NCBI RefSeq assembly: GCF_003160695.1
Contig: NZ_QGDD01000001.1
Coordinates: forward strand, 682,001-746,000
Length of the DNA: 64,000 nt
Source: Nocardioides silvaticus
Lineage (GTDB): Bacteria; Actinomycetota; Actinomycetes; Propionibacteriales; Nocardioidaceae
Direction: 5' to 3'
Both the position numbers and the translations under genes were made by a program. This document shows, one piece after another, positions 29,259 to 37,575 of this stretch. Every line of letters starts with the position of its first letter. Position 1 is the stretch's first letter. The notes below the pieces were generated by a model. It ran no database searches, was not told where the DNA came from, and saw only the letters and a program-made list of their open reading frames with translations.

Positions 29259-29876
29259 TTAGGGATCCTCCGGACTTTTGCTCTCGGCGGCAAGTGCCGC
29301 AGTGAGGACGTCCACGAGCTCCGCGGCGAAAGCCTCGTGGGACAGGAGTGCGGCCTCACCCGCGTCGATCCGCCGCGCGCGGGCCGCCAGTGCTGCGCTC
29401 TGGAACACAACGAAGTGCTGGAGCCGGTCGGCACGCCGATCGGCGGGCAGGTGGGTCAGCGCGGCGTGCACGGCGATCACCTGGTCGAGCAGCTTGGTCC
29501 CGGCGATCTGACGCGGCACCTCACCGACCGGGAGCGGGGCGGCGCGGTCCAGCACCTGGTTGACGATGCGCAGGAAGAACCTGCCTTCCTGGGTGGTCAG
29601 CCGGGCGATCGCCGGCGCCAGAAGATCCGCGACCAGGTCGCGGAGCCCGCCCGGGCGGACCACCCGTTCGACCTCCATCTCGGCGAGGTGTCGTTCGATG
29701 ATCGCGCGGACCAGGCCCCAGCGAGACCCGAAGTGGTAGTTGATGGCCGACTCGTTGGCCTGGTCGGCCAGGCGCAGGATGTCGCCAGCCCGCGCTCCAT
29801 CGATGCCGTACTGCGCGAAGACCTCCTCGGCCGCGCGGATCAGCGCGACCTTAGTGTCCGATCGTTCCTCCCCCAT
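29259..29876 (-). CDS. TetR family regulator 1
   Basis: 205 residues. The N-terminal helix-turn-helix runs IRAAEEVFAQYGIDGARAGDILRLADQANESAINYHFGSRWGLVRAII (outline), where INYHFGSR is the recognition helix. The C-terminal ligand domain carries RFFLRIVNQVLDRAA; this resembles the TetR_C subgroup with a DUF1956-like or CerR-like end. ATG 29876 is preceded by TAGACT with exactly six bases between, so the transcript is probably leaderless. It is divergent from a second TetR gene across 123 bp. Target unknown. Confidence 0.88.
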   Translation of the reverse strand: MGEERSDTKVALIRAAEEVFAQYGIDGARAGDILRLADQANESAINYHFGSRWGLVRAIIERHLAEMEVERVVRPGGLRDLVADLLAPAIARLTTQEGRFFLRIVNQVLDRAAPLPVGEVPRQIAGTKLLDQVIAVHAALTHLPADRRADRLQHFVVFQSAALAARARRIDAGEAALLSHEAFAAELVDVLTAALAAESKSPEDP

Positions 29877-29882
29877 GGCGGG

Positions 29883-29888
29883 AGTCTA
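29883..29888 (-). promoter_or_regulatory. -10 element TAGACT for TetR regulator 1
   Basis: TAGACT on the minus strand, N6 to the ATG at 29876; leaderless geometry. Confidence 0.55.
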
Positions 29889-29940
29889 TGGACGGGCCGG
29901 CGCCCGGCCGTGGAACGACGCAGGGGTTCGGGGACGTCAC

Positions 29941-29968
29941 TAGGGTGTTGCTACCGGTTCTGGAACCG
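29941..29968 (+). promoter_or_regulatory. Promoter and operator of TetR regulator 2
   Basis: -10 TAGGGT at 29941-29946 followed by the perfect palindrome CGGTTCTGGAACCG at 29955-29968, which would start about at +1. An operator in this place suggests autorepression by the TetR protein encoded at 30000. Confidence 0.5.
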
Positions 29969-29999
29969 CTCCGACGACGACCGAGGAAGCAGGACAGCG

Positions 30000-30656
30000 T
30001 TGCCCGCCAGGAACACGAGCAGGGTGCAGCTGAGCCACGAGCGCTCGGCCTCCAAGCTCGAGGAACGTCGCGCCGAGCTCGCGCGCTCGGCGCTGACCAC
30101 TCTCGCCCGGCGGGGCTTCGCCCAGACCAGCCTGCGCGACATCGCCAACGACTCGCCGTACTCCCACGGCATGCTGCACTACTACTTCGCGGACAAGTCG
30201 GCGCTGGTCGCGCACGCCCTGACGATGTTCAGCGAGCAGCGCTCGGAGTTCCTCTCCGAGCTGAACCACGCCGACCTGACCGCCGAGGAGTTCCGCGCAG
30301 CGATGGCCCGGACCGTCGCCCAAGGGGTCGGCGACAACACCAGCGGCTACGTCGTCTGGTACGACCTGCGCAGCCAACCCGGCGTCGAGGCCACGGTGGC
30401 AGCGACCATCCGGCGCATCGACGAGGAACGCCGTTTCGGAGCCCTGCTCGCGACCCGGCGGCACGCCGAGCTGGCGGGGGCGGAGCTCGTCTACTCCCCC
30501 GAGACCAGCTACGCGCTGAGCGACGGGCTGATCCAGCACGCGGTGCGGCGGTTCGACGGCGGCGACGCCGAGGCGCCCGGGTGGCTCGAGCGCGAGATCG
30601 TCCGGTTCCTCGAGGTCTCGATCGGTGGTGCCCTCTCGGCCCCGTCAGCCCCGTAG
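30000..30656 (+). CDS. TetR family regulator 2
   Basis: 218 residues from a TTG start at 30000, which has AGGA five bases upstream; GTG 30024 is the alternative. The helix-turn-helix is ARSALTTLARRGFAQTSLRDIANDSPYSHGMLHYYFADKSALVAHAL in outline, with HGMLHYYFADK as recognition helix. The C-terminal domain holds SGYVVWYDLRSQ and ETSYALSDGLIQHAVRRF. A palindrome just upstream is a good self-operator candidate. Divergently transcribed from TetR regulator 1. The stop lies inside a Pro-coding tandem repeat. Confidence 0.85.
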   Translation: MPARNTSRVQLSHERSASKLEERRAELARSALTTLARRGFAQTSLRDIANDSPYSHGMLHYYFADKSALVAHALTMFSEQRSEFLSELNHADLTAEEFRAAMARTVAQGVGDNTSGYVVWYDLRSQPGVEATVAATIRRIDEERRFGALLATRRHAELAGAELVYSPETSYALSDGLIQHAVRRFDGGDAEAPGWLEREIVRFLEVSIGGALSAPSAP

Positions 30657-30703
30657 CCCCGTAGCCCCGTCGCCCGTCAGCCCGTCAGCCCGTCAGCCCG
30701 TCA
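30640..30703 (+). repeat. Short tandem repeat of cccgtcag / ccccgtag units
   Basis: Variant 8-9 base units (ccccgtag twice, then cccgtcag about four times) span the 3' end of the TetR gene, its stop at 30654 and the stop of the convergent membrane protein at 30701. Such a run is prone to slippage; it makes the 3' ends of both genes variable. Confidence 0.75.
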
Positions 30704-31057
30704 GCTGTGGACGGGTGACCAGAGCACCGCGACGCACACGTTCGCGATGGAGAGCACGAGCAGGCCGGCCCAGAGCCCCTTCGGGATCGAGGCCTTCCGG
30801 ATGTTGGCCATCACCAGCACCATCAGGACCAGCCCGATCGCGAACTTCACGCCGATCTTGGCGTGGTTGACGTCCCCGTCGCCCGCCTCGAGCACCCCTA
30901 CCAGCGCCAGGCCGGCGAGGAACGCCGTGCCGACGCCGTCGCGCATGGCGCCGTTGACCTTCTTCTCCTCGTCACCCGCCTGCGCGAGCAGGCCGCCGAT
31001 GAGCGCGGCGAAGCCGACGATGTGGAGCACCAGCAGGATCAGGCGGAGCGTGTCCAT
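30701..31057 (-). CDS. Small four-TM membrane protein
   Basis: 118 residues with hydrophobic helices at about 5-25, 40-57, 69-86 and 93-112. The second loop has VLEAGDGDVNHAKIGVKFAIGL, where Asn/His/Lys is conserved in many actinobacterial homologues annotated only as integral membrane proteins. ATG 31057 has TAGAGT with N6 spacing and no ribosome binding site, so it is probably leaderless. No function can be assigned; the small helix-bundle form resembles subunits of copper-resistance or DUF2231-like proteins only loosely. Confidence 0.75.
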   Translation of the reverse strand: MDTLRLILLVLHIVGFAALIGGLLAQAGDEEKKVNGAMRDGVGTAFLAGLALVGVLEAGDGDVNHAKIGVKFAIGLVLMVLVMANIRKASIPKGLWAGLLVLSIANVCVAVLWSPVHS

Positions 31058-31063
31058 GGCTGC

Positions 31064-31069
31064 ACTCTA
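31064..31069 (-). promoter_or_regulatory. -10 element TAGAGT for the four-TM protein gene
   Basis: TAGAGT on the minus strand, exactly six bases before ATG 31057; leaderless geometry. Confidence 0.55.
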
Positions 31070-31087
31070 GGACCTTGCCTGCCGCGG

Positions 31088-31966
31088 TCAGCGGCCGGTC
31101 GCGCTGAAGTGCTGGTAGTCCTTCAGCGTCGACCAAGCGCCACCCCACGCCCACCCGATGCGGGCGAACTCGCGCACGACCAGCGAGCCCGGCCGGATCA
31201 TCGCCGGGCGCTGCCACGAGCGGTCGAGGTACGACGACGCGAGCTCGGGCAGCACGACATCTCCCTTCTCGTAGGGATTCTGGAACGGGTTGAGGTCGAT
31301 GGCCAGGCCGTAGGCATGCGCCGACCAGCTGGTGCCGCCGGTCGTCGGCCGGCAGACGAGCGCGGCGGTGTTGTTGCCGTCGCCGGTCGGGTGGGCCTCG
31401 AGGTCGGCGGTCGTGGGCAGCCGCATCTCCTCGATCGGATAGTCGGCTGCGTACAGCGCCCGGAAGACCGAGACGACGTCCTCCGCCTCGCTCGCCGCGA
31501 CCACCAGCTCTCCGGTGTGCGCGAGGTCGTCGAAGCCGCGGAAGGTCACCGTGAGGTAGCGCAGCCCCTCGAGCCCGACCGGGCACCGCGAAGACCAGGT
31601 CCTCCCCATCCGCTCCCGGATCGCAGGCGTCACCGGCCCGATCGTGGAGCGGAACCGGTCGTCCTCCGGCGGCGGGAGCAGGTCGACCGTCGGAAACCGG
31701 CGCTCGACCAGCTCCGGCGGCGTCGGCCGCATCTCGCCGAGCCCGTCGGGCCGCAGTGGCAGGCGCGCGGCGCCGAGCTCCCAGTCGGAGTACGACGGCG
31801 GCGGCGGTCCCTTCTTCGTGGGACCCGTCTTCGTCGGCTCCTTCGAAGCGGGTGCCGGCGAGGCTGCGGACGAGATGACCGGGCCGGCGGCTTCGTCCTC
31901 GCCGGGGGAACAGCCCGCCAGCGCGAGGGCCACCACCGCCGCGACGACGAGGTACGCCGGGCGCAC
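31088..31966 (-). CDS. Lipoprotein with M15-type (VanY/extensin-like) peptidase domain
   Basis: 292 residues. Lipobox ALALAGC with Cys19; then a Ser/Thr/Pro/Lys-rich linker to about residue 60. The C-terminal domain holds the M15 zinc signature SAHAYGLAIDLNPF (SxHxxGxAxD) and the downstream DYQHFS (ExHxS-like) with a Trp-rich helix RIGWAWGGAW before it, as in L-Ala-D-Glu or D-Ala-D-Ala peptidases. It probably trims cell-wall peptides on the outer membrane face. GTG 31966 starts the signal peptide. Two other Cys residues (SSRCPVG and ALVCRPT) may pair. The response regulator gene ends eight bases upstream, so it may follow that operon. Confidence 0.85.
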   Translation of the reverse strand: MRPAYLVVAAVVALALAGCSPGEDEAAGPVISSAASPAPASKEPTKTGPTKKGPPPPSYSDWELGAARLPLRPDGLGEMRPTPPELVERRFPTVDLLPPPEDDRFRSTIGPVTPAIRERMGRTWSSRCPVGLEGLRYLTVTFRGFDDLAHTGELVVAASEAEDVVSVFRALYAADYPIEEMRLPTTADLEAHPTGDGNNTAALVCRPTTGGTSWSAHAYGLAIDLNPFQNPYEKGDVVLPELASSYLDRSWQRPAMIRPGSLVVREFARIGWAWGGAWSTLKDYQHFSATGR

Positions 31967-31974
31967 CCGTCACC

Positions 31975-32631
31975 TCACAGCAGGCGGCGGTCGGAGGCCC
32001 ACTTGGTGAGCTCGTGGCGCGAAGAGAGCTGCAGCTTGCGGAGCACGGCCGACATGTGGGTCTCGACGGTCTTGATCGAGATGAAGAGCTCCTTGGCGAC
32101 CTCCTTGTAGGAGTAGCCGCGGGCGATCAGCCGCATAACCTCGCGCTCGCGCTCGGTGAGCCGGTCGAGGTCCTCGTCGACGTCGGCGACGTCGATCGAC
32201 CCGGCGAAGGCGTCGAGCACGAACCCGGCCAGTCGCGGCGAGAACACGGCGTCGCCGTCGGCCACCCGCTGGATGGCGCTCACCAGCTCCGGGCCGGTGA
32301 TCGTCTTGGTGACGTAGCCGCGCGCACCGCCGCGGATCGTGCCGATCACGTCTTCGGCCGCGTCGCTGACCGACAGCGCGAGGAAGCGCGGCGGGTCGCC
32401 CTGGACCTGTGCGGTCAGCTTGCGGATCACCTCGACCCCGCCGCCACCGGGCAGGTGCACGTCGAGGAGCACGACCTCCGGGTGGTGCGCGAGGATCGCC
32501 GCCACCGCGGTGTCGACGTCCTCGCCCTCCCCGACGATCTCGATGACGTCGCGACCGGTCGCCTCGAGCTCGGCGGTCACCCCCCGCCGGAACATCGCGT
32601 GGTCGTCGACGATCACGACTTTCACTGGCAC
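31975..32631 (-). CDS. LuxR/NarL-type response regulator
   Basis: 218 residues. Receiver domain VKVVIVDDHAMFRRG with acidic pair D9/D10, phosphoacceptor D57 in VVLLDVHLPGGGG, and switch lysine in GYVTKTI. The C-terminal LuxR helix-turn-helix is LTEREREVMRLIARGYSYKEVAKELFISIKTVETHMSAVLRKL. GTG 32631 is one base from the kinase stop, so both are made from one transcript; GTG 32625 (VKVVIVDD) is an alternative start. It is the partner of the PspC-kinase upstream. Confidence 0.93.
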   Translation of the reverse strand: MPVKVVIVDDHAMFRRGVTAELEATGRDVIEIVGEGEDVDTAVAAILAHHPEVVLLDVHLPGGGGVEVIRKLTAQVQGDPPRFLALSVSDAAEDVIGTIRGGARGYVTKTITGPELVSAIQRVADGDAVFSPRLAGFVLDAFAGSIDVADVDEDLDRLTEREREVMRLIARGYSYKEVAKELFISIKTVETHMSAVLRKLQLSSRHELTKWASDRRLL

Positions 32632-32632
32632 G

Positions 32633-33922
32633 TCAGCTCTCCCCCTCGTGGTCCCGTCCGATGTGCAGCCGCACCTCGGTGCCCTCGCCCGGCGCGGAGC
32701 GGATGTCCGCAGTGCCGCCGTGCCGGTGCATCCGGTCGATGATGCTGCGTCGTACGCCGAGCCGGTCCTCCGGGGTCGCGTCCGGGTCGAACCCGGCACC
32801 ACGGTCGCGGACGAACACGTCCACGGCCCCCGGGGTGATCTCGGCGTAGATGTCGATGCGCGGCACCCCGGCGTGCTTGGCAGCGTTGGTGGTCGCCTCG
32901 CGTGCCGCCGCGACGATCGGCCGCAGCGGCTCGTCGAGGTCACAGTCGCCCACGGCGACGACGTCGACGGTGAGGCCCCAAGCGTCCTCGATCTCGCCGG
33001 CCATCGCCCGCAGGGCGCTGGCGAGCGTGCTCTCGTCCAGCGACTCCGTCGAGAACAGCCACGCCCGCAGGTCCCGTTCCTGCGAGCGCGCGAGACGCGC
33101 CGCGTCGGCCGGGTTCTTCTGGATCAGTGCCAGCGTCTGCAGGACGGAGTCGTGCAGGTGGGCAGCGACGTCGGCCCGCTCCTGGGTGCGCACCCGCTCC
33201 TCGCGCTCGCCGCTGAGCTCCGCCGCCAGCCGGTAGACCCACGGCCCGATCACGATGCCGAGGCCGCCGAGGACGAGCAGCACGGCCAGGGTGACGTCGC
33301 GGGCGAGCGTGATCGAACCGCCGCGGAGGGTGAACAGCACGATCGCGACGACGATGAGGGCGACGCCGGCCGCGAGCCGGGCCCACGACGCCCACCCGCC
33401 GTTGCCGAGCACGATCCGCACCGGGTCGACCCGTCCGCCGGCGTCCACCCACCGCTCACGCTGGGCCTCGTCGGCCTGGCGCCAGAGCAGTGCGACACCG
33501 GCGATGGCGATGGCGAGCGGCCAGACCCAGCCGCCTGCGCCGAGGATCCCCTCGAGCACGAAGACCGCACCGATGCCGAGCGCGCCCAGGACGATGACCG
33601 GCCCGACGTCGAAGATGCGCCGCACGGGGCCCGGTCGCCGGCCGCCGCGGGTGGCGCTCTCCAGACCGGGAGCCATCGCCGAGGTCGGCGGGCCGACCGG
33701 CAGCATCGCCCAGAGCACGGCGTACGCCGCGATGCCGGACCCGCCGAGGACCGCAGCCACCACGAAGCCGACCCGCGCCATCAGCACGCTGACGCCGAGG
33801 TGCTCGGCCAGGCCCGCAGCGACGCCGCCGATGACCGGCTCACGCAGGTCGCGGTAGGCGCGACGTACGTCGCGCGGAGCCGGCGGCGCGGTCGCGGCGG
33901 CGGTGCCCAGGGTGGTGCTCAT
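32633..33922 (-). CDS. PspC-domain sensor histidine kinase
   Basis: 429 residues. An N-terminal PspC domain (REPVIGGVAAGLAEHLGVSVLMARVGFVVAAVLGGSGIAAYAVLWAMLP in outline, about 27-75) with its own TM helices is followed by further TM pairs to about residue 232. The HisKA_3 dimerisation helix has the phosphorylatable H257 in AAHLHDSVLQTLALIQ; the ATPase domain has the N-box EATTNAAKHAG and G-box DRGAGFDP...RMHRHGGTADI. It is a LiaS/DesK-type envelope-stress kinase in which PspC replaces an external sensor. ATG 33922; divergent from another PspC protein. Confidence 0.92.
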   Translation of the reverse strand: MSTTLGTAAATAPPAPRDVRRAYRDLREPVIGGVAAGLAEHLGVSVLMARVGFVVAAVLGGSGIAAYAVLWAMLPVGPPTSAMAPGLESATRGGRRPGPVRRIFDVGPVIVLGALGIGAVFVLEGILGAGGWVWPLAIAIAGVALLWRQADEAQRERWVDAGGRVDPVRIVLGNGGWASWARLAAGVALIVVAIVLFTLRGGSITLARDVTLAVLLVLGGLGIVIGPWVYRLAAELSGEREERVRTQERADVAAHLHDSVLQTLALIQKNPADAARLARSQERDLRAWLFSTESLDESTLASALRAMAGEIEDAWGLTVDVVAVGDCDLDEPLRPIVAAAREATTNAAKHAGVPRIDIYAEITPGAVDVFVRDRGAGFDPDATPEDRLGVRRSIIDRMHRHGGTADIRSAPGEGTEVRLHIGRDHEGES

Positions 33923-34066
33923 GGTCCCACCATCGTCACACAGCAAGCACCACGGGAGCAGCGGGAACCACCCTGACGCGACCCCGAGACCGACCCCCGC
34001 GCGATGCGGCAAGATCAGGGCACTCCCCGATGGTGTGCACGCGGACGACGGACCAACCTTGATCAC

Positions 34067-35275
34067 ATGACGACCACGCCTCCCGAGGCCCCCGGCGACA
34101 CCGCCGAGCCGCCTCCCGAGCCTCCCACCGGCCCCCGCGTGTCCCGTGAGGACGCCCAGGACCTCGGCCGGATCCGCCGCAGCCTCACCGACCGCAAGAT
34201 CGCCGGCGTCGCCGGCGGCCTCGCCCGCCACCTCGACGTGGACCCGCTCCTGGTGCGGGTCGGTCTGGTGCTGCTCGCGTTCTTCGGGGGCGGGGGCCTC
34301 CTCATCTACGCCGCCGGCTGGCTGCTGATCCCGGAGGAGGGTAGCGACGAGGGCGTGATCAGGACCGACCACCGCACCCGGACCGTGCTGCTCGCGATCG
34401 CCGGCATCGTTGCAGGACTCTCGCTGGTGGGCGACTCGTTCGGCGGTTGGGAGTTCCCGTGGCCGCTGGCGATCGCCGGCCTCCTCATCGCCGGCGTCGC
34501 TGCCGCGAGCCGGCCGAAGCAGCACCCGGGGCCGTTGCCGAGCTCGGGCTGGCTGCCCGCCGGCACCACCGGCGCGGTGCCGGGCGCGCGGACCGCTCCC
34601 GGTGCGACGTACTCCGGCTACGAGCCGCCCCGTCCTGCGCCGGTCGACACGCGCCGTCGCGGGCCGTTGCTGTTCTGGTCGACGATGGGGCTCGTCCTCG
34701 TCGGGCTGATGCTGGTCGCGACGTTCGACCTGGCCGGCTGGGACGCGCCGATCTCCGCCTATCCCGCCACCGTGCTCGCCGTCTGCGGCGTCATGCTCCT
34801 GGTCGGGGCGTTCTTCGGCCGGGCCGGCGGCCTGATCTTCGTCGGGCTGGTCGCGGCGCTGGCCACCCTGGCCACCACAGCGATCCAGGACGTCGACGTC
34901 GACCAGTTCGCCGGGCAGATCGACACCACCCCGCAGGCCGCGACCGACGTCAAGGACCGCTACGCGCTGGGCGCCGGGGAGATCCTCCTCGACCTGCGCG
35001 AGCTCAGCCCCACCGAGCTCGAGAAGCTCGACGGGCGAACGATCGAGCTCGACGTCCGGCTCGGCCACATCCGCGTGCTGGTGCCCGAGGACGGCCTCGA
35101 CGTGGTCGCCGACAGCGACTTCGCCGGCGCCGGCGAGAGCGTCCTCTTCGACAACCGCACCGACGGCTCCGACCGCCGCAGCTACGGCAACGGCGACGCC
35201 GACCCCGACCTGAACCTCGACCTCGACATGCTGTTCGGCCAGATCGAGGTCCTGACCGAGGAGCCCGGACGATGA
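34067..35275 (+). CDS. PspC domain and LiaF-like membrane protein
   Basis: 402 residues. A Pro-rich N-terminus (1-25) precedes a PspC domain (RRSLTDRKIAGVAGGLARHLDVDPLLVRVGLVLLAFFGGGGLLIYAAGWLLIP, about 38-90). Additional TM helices follow, and the C-terminal LiaF-like beta domain holds LDVRLGHIRVLVPEDGLDVVADSDFAGAGESVLFD and LFGQIEVL. LiaF proteins inhibit or sense through LiaRS kinases, so this divergent gene probably feeds the kinase/regulator pair next to it, giving a LiaFSR-like module. The ATG has no strong ribosome binding site. Its stop overlaps the next ATG (ATGA). Confidence 0.88.
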   Translation: MTTTPPEAPGDTAEPPPEPPTGPRVSREDAQDLGRIRRSLTDRKIAGVAGGLARHLDVDPLLVRVGLVLLAFFGGGGLLIYAAGWLLIPEEGSDEGVIRTDHRTRTVLLAIAGIVAGLSLVGDSFGGWEFPWPLAIAGLLIAGVAAASRPKQHPGPLPSSGWLPAGTTGAVPGARTAPGATYSGYEPPRPAPVDTRRRGPLLFWSTMGLVLVGLMLVATFDLAGWDAPISAYPATVLAVCGVMLLVGAFFGRAGGLIFVGLVAALATLATTAIQDVDVDQFAGQIDTTPQAATDVKDRYALGAGEILLDLRELSPTELEKLDGRTIELDVRLGHIRVLVPEDGLDVVADSDFAGAGESVLFDNRTDGSDRRSYGNGDADPDLNLDLDMLFGQIEVLTEEPGR

Positions 35276-35544
35276 CCGAGCACGAGACCCCGCTCGAGGA
35301 GCGCGCGAAGCCGCCCTCGGGCCGGCACCCCGTCAACGTGGGGCACCTGGTGATGGGCACCGCATTCGTCGGCCTGTTCGTCGTCTGGGCGCTCGTCGTC
35401 TCCGACACCATCGAGCTCGTGGACGCCCGTTGGGTGCTGCCGCTGCCCTGGCTGGTGGCGGGCGTGGTCGGCCTCGCGGCCACCGTGCTGCGCAACGTCG
35501 GGCGGCGCGGCAGCGGGGCGGGCAAGATGTCCGGGTGGACCTGA
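35272..35544 (+). CDS. Two-TM membrane protein, small
   Basis: 90 residues, translationally coupled to the LiaF-like gene by an ATGA overlap. A hydrophilic N-terminus (MTEHETPLEERAKPPSGRHP) is followed by helices VGHLVMGTAFVGLFVVWALVV and WVLPLPWLVAGVVGLAATVL, then a basic tail RNVGRRGSGAGKMS. Function unknown; the operon suggests a role in the same envelope-stress module. It overlaps the following GTG at 35535 by ten bases. Confidence 0.75.
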   Translation: MTEHETPLEERAKPPSGRHPVNVGHLVMGTAFVGLFVVWALVVSDTIELVDARWVLPLPWLVAGVVGLAATVLRNVGRRGSGAGKMSGWT

Positions 35545-36080
35545 TCCCCTCGTTCCCCGGCCTGACCTCGCTGCCGGCGCTCGACCACCCGGAGCTGGTC
35601 GCCCCGCCGGTCGCAGCCGCCCTCGCGACGTGGCCGGCGGCGGCCGGCGTCGCGGTCGTCGAGATCGATCCCGACCTCGCCGACACGGCGGCCATGAGCG
35701 CGGCGTACGACCTCCCGATGGAGGTCGGCGTCAACTGCGTGCTGGTCGCCGGCAAGCGCGAGGGCGAGGAGCGGGTCGCCGCCTGCCTGGTGCGGGCCGA
35801 CACCCGCGCCGACGTCAACCACACCGTCAAGCGGCTCATCGACGTGCGGAAGCCGTCGTTCCTGCCGATGGAGCGGGCCGTGACCGAGTCGGCGATGGAG
35901 TACGGCGGCATCACACCGATCGGGCTCCCCGCCCCCTGGCGGCTGCTCGTCGACCCGCGGGTTCTCGACGTCGACGTCGCGGTGATCGGGTCCGGCGTGC
36001 GCCGCTCCAAGCTGCTGCTGCCCGGCGCGCTGCTCGGTGAGCTGCCGGGTGCCGAGGTGGTCGAGGGCCTGGCAGGCTGA
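35535..36080 (+). CDS. YbaK/EbsC-type aminoacyl-tRNA editing protein
   Basis: 181 residues of the YbaK/ProX family, which hydrolyse misacylated Cys-, Ala- or similar tRNAs. Typical segments are YDLPMEVGVNCVLVAGKREGEERVAACLVRADTRADVNHTVKRL (outline; the Lys/Cys region), VRKPSFLPMERAVTESAMEYGGITPIGLP, and GSGVRRSKLLLPG near the end, which forms the substrate loop. GTG 35535 starts VDLIPSFPGLTSLPALD and overlaps the upstream gene. Substrate specificity cannot be read from sequence. Confidence 0.85.
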   Translation: MDLIPSFPGLTSLPALDHPELVAPPVAAALATWPAAAGVAVVEIDPDLADTAAMSAAYDLPMEVGVNCVLVAGKREGEERVAACLVRADTRADVNHTVKRLIDVRKPSFLPMERAVTESAMEYGGITPIGLPAPWRLLVDPRVLDVDVAVIGSGVRRSKLLLPGALLGELPGAEVVEGLAG

Positions 36081-36093
36081 GCCGGTGCCCCCG

Positions 36094-36996
36094 ATGCGTC
36101 GCGCGGTCCTGGCGGTCGCCGCCGTCCTGCTCCTGCTCCTGGCCGGCTGCGACGGCGGCTCGTCGGACGACCCGGAGGCGGACCCGTCGACGTCGGCGGA
36201 GGCAGCCACGACCTCGGCTGACCCCGGTCCGGTCGTCGAGTGCCCGCGCGACACCCAGGAGATCGACCCCGCGCTGCCGGACGCGGTGCCGGCAGGGGCG
36301 ACGTCGGTCCGGTTGTGCGACGGCGGCGCGGGCAAGGTGGCGCCGCCGGGAGAGGCGCTGACCACCGACGTCGCGTCGGTGGTGGACGCAGTCAACGCCC
36401 AGCCGCTCGCGCGGGGTGGCTGCGCCGACCTGCGGGTCCCGGAGTTCCAGCTGGCGTTCGGTTACCCCGACGGCGCGCGCTTCGTCGTCGCCGGCCGGTT
36501 CAGCGGGTGCGCGGAGCTGCTCGTCGGGAGCGAACGGCGCGCGAAGGCGCGCCCACCGCTGCGGACGTTCGTGGAGAGCCTGCGCACCCAGCTGCTCGAC
36601 GGCACGCCGCCCGGCCCGGGGGTCACGGCCGAGGAGCTCGACTGCTCCCAGCCGGCTCCGGCGGTGGCAGTCTTCCCACCCACCGACCTCGCCGTCGCGG
36701 CGCTCTGCTTCGGCGTCGTCGACCGCCCCGCGGACGCCGTACGCGTGCCGATCGAGGACGAGGAGCTCACGACCCTGGTGCGGAGCATGCAGGCCGACAC
36801 CTCCTCGTCCCAGGGATCGCTGGACTGTGCGGTCTTCGCCCGCAAGGAGTACTGGATCGTCGGCGCCACCGCCTGGGGCGACCCGGTCACCGCACAGCGG
36901 GGTTGCTTCGGCCTCGTCGTCGAGGGCTACGAGGAGTGGGTCCCCCGCGGCGCGGCGCTGCGCATCGTGCGCCGGCTGGTCGCCGGAGCACGCTGA
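36094..36996 (+). CDS. Lipoprotein, paralogue of the ectodomain at 37.6 kb
   Basis: 300 residues; signal peptide MRRAVLAVAAVLLLLLAGC with lipid-modified Cys19 and then a Ser/Asp-rich spacer. The mature domain has four Cys at 50, 75, 110 and 139 in the blocks VECPRDTQE, SVRLCDGG, RGGCADL and RFSGCAELL, with LAFGYPDGARFVVAG between the last two. The same four-block layout occurs in the sigma-coupled membrane protein at 37568 (VECPPIE, SARLCQGP, QFCTQEL, LYGCRTV). ATG 36094 is preferred, though GTG 36085 is possible. The gene is followed 48 bp on by a sigma gene. Confidence 0.78.
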   Translation: MRRAVLAVAAVLLLLLAGCDGGSSDDPEADPSTSAEAATTSADPGPVVECPRDTQEIDPALPDAVPAGATSVRLCDGGAGKVAPPGEALTTDVASVVDAVNAQPLARGGCADLRVPEFQLAFGYPDGARFVVAGRFSGCAELLVGSERRAKARPPLRTFVESLRTQLLDGTPPGPGVTAEELDCSQPAPAVAVFPPTDLAVAALCFGVVDRPADAVRVPIEDEELTTLVRSMQADTSSSQGSLDCAVFARKEYWIVGATAWGDPVTAQRGCFGLVVEGYEEWVPRGAALRIVRRLVAGAR

Positions 36997-37044
36997 CAAC
37001 CTTCCGGTCCCCCTGACCGCTTTGACAGGGTGAGAGGAGGGCCG

Positions 37045-37575
37045 ATGGAGCGAACGGTGGTGAGCCCGCTGGACACAGCCCACGAAGCCGCGGACGACTT
37101 CGACTCGTTCGTCGCAGCGCGGGGTGACGCGTTGTGGCGGGCGGCGTGGTTGCTGACCGGTGACCACCAGCTGGCCGAGGACCTCGTGCAGACCGCGCTC
37201 GCGAAGAGCTGGCGGGCGTGGTCGCGGGTGGGTCCCGACGGCTACGAGGCCTACGTGCGACGGGTGCTGTTCACGACCTACGTCTCCTGGTGGCGCCGCA
37301 AGTGGCGCGGCGAGCGGCCGACCGAGGTGCTGCCGGAGCGAGCGGCCGCCGCTCCCGACACCGACGCCCGCAACGACCTGGTGGCCGCGCTCACGCAGCT
37401 GCCGCGCGGGCAGCGGGCGGTCGTGGTGCTGCGGTACTTCGAGGACCTCACCGAGCAGCAGACCGCCGACGTGCTCGGCATCAGCACCGGCACGGTGAAG
37501 AGCCAGTGCTCGCGCGCGCTCACCGCCCTGCGCTCCTCTCCCCACCTGCGCCGAGAGGAGCCGACCGATGACTGA
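37045..37575 (+). CDS. SigE-family ECF sigma factor, second copy
   Basis: 176 residues. Region 2 has FDSFVAARGDALWRAAWLLTGDHQLAEDLVQTALAKSWRAW (outline) ending VLFTTYVSWWRRKWR; region 4 has LTQLPRGQRAVVVLRYFEDLTEQQTADVLGISTGTVKSQCSRALTAL. ATG 37045 has a perfect GAGAGGAGG ribosome binding site four to five bases upstream; the GTG 15 bases earlier lies before this site. As at 19.96 kb, the last eight bases overlap the partner ATG (ATGACTGA). Likely co-regulated with the adjacent membrane protein; promoter targets unknown. Confidence 0.92.
   Translation: MERTVVSPLDTAHEAADDFDSFVAARGDALWRAAWLLTGDHQLAEDLVQTALAKSWRAWSRVGPDGYEAYVRRVLFTTYVSWWRRKWRGERPTEVLPERAAAAPDTDARNDLVAALTQLPRGQRAVVVLRYFEDLTEQQTADVLGISTGTVKSQCSRALTALRSSPHLRREEPTDD

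Noticed and set aside
30640..30703. Functional minisatellite or phase-variation switch
   Set aside because: Units are imperfect and lie at the very 3' ends of both genes, where length changes would have little effect; kept only as a repeat.
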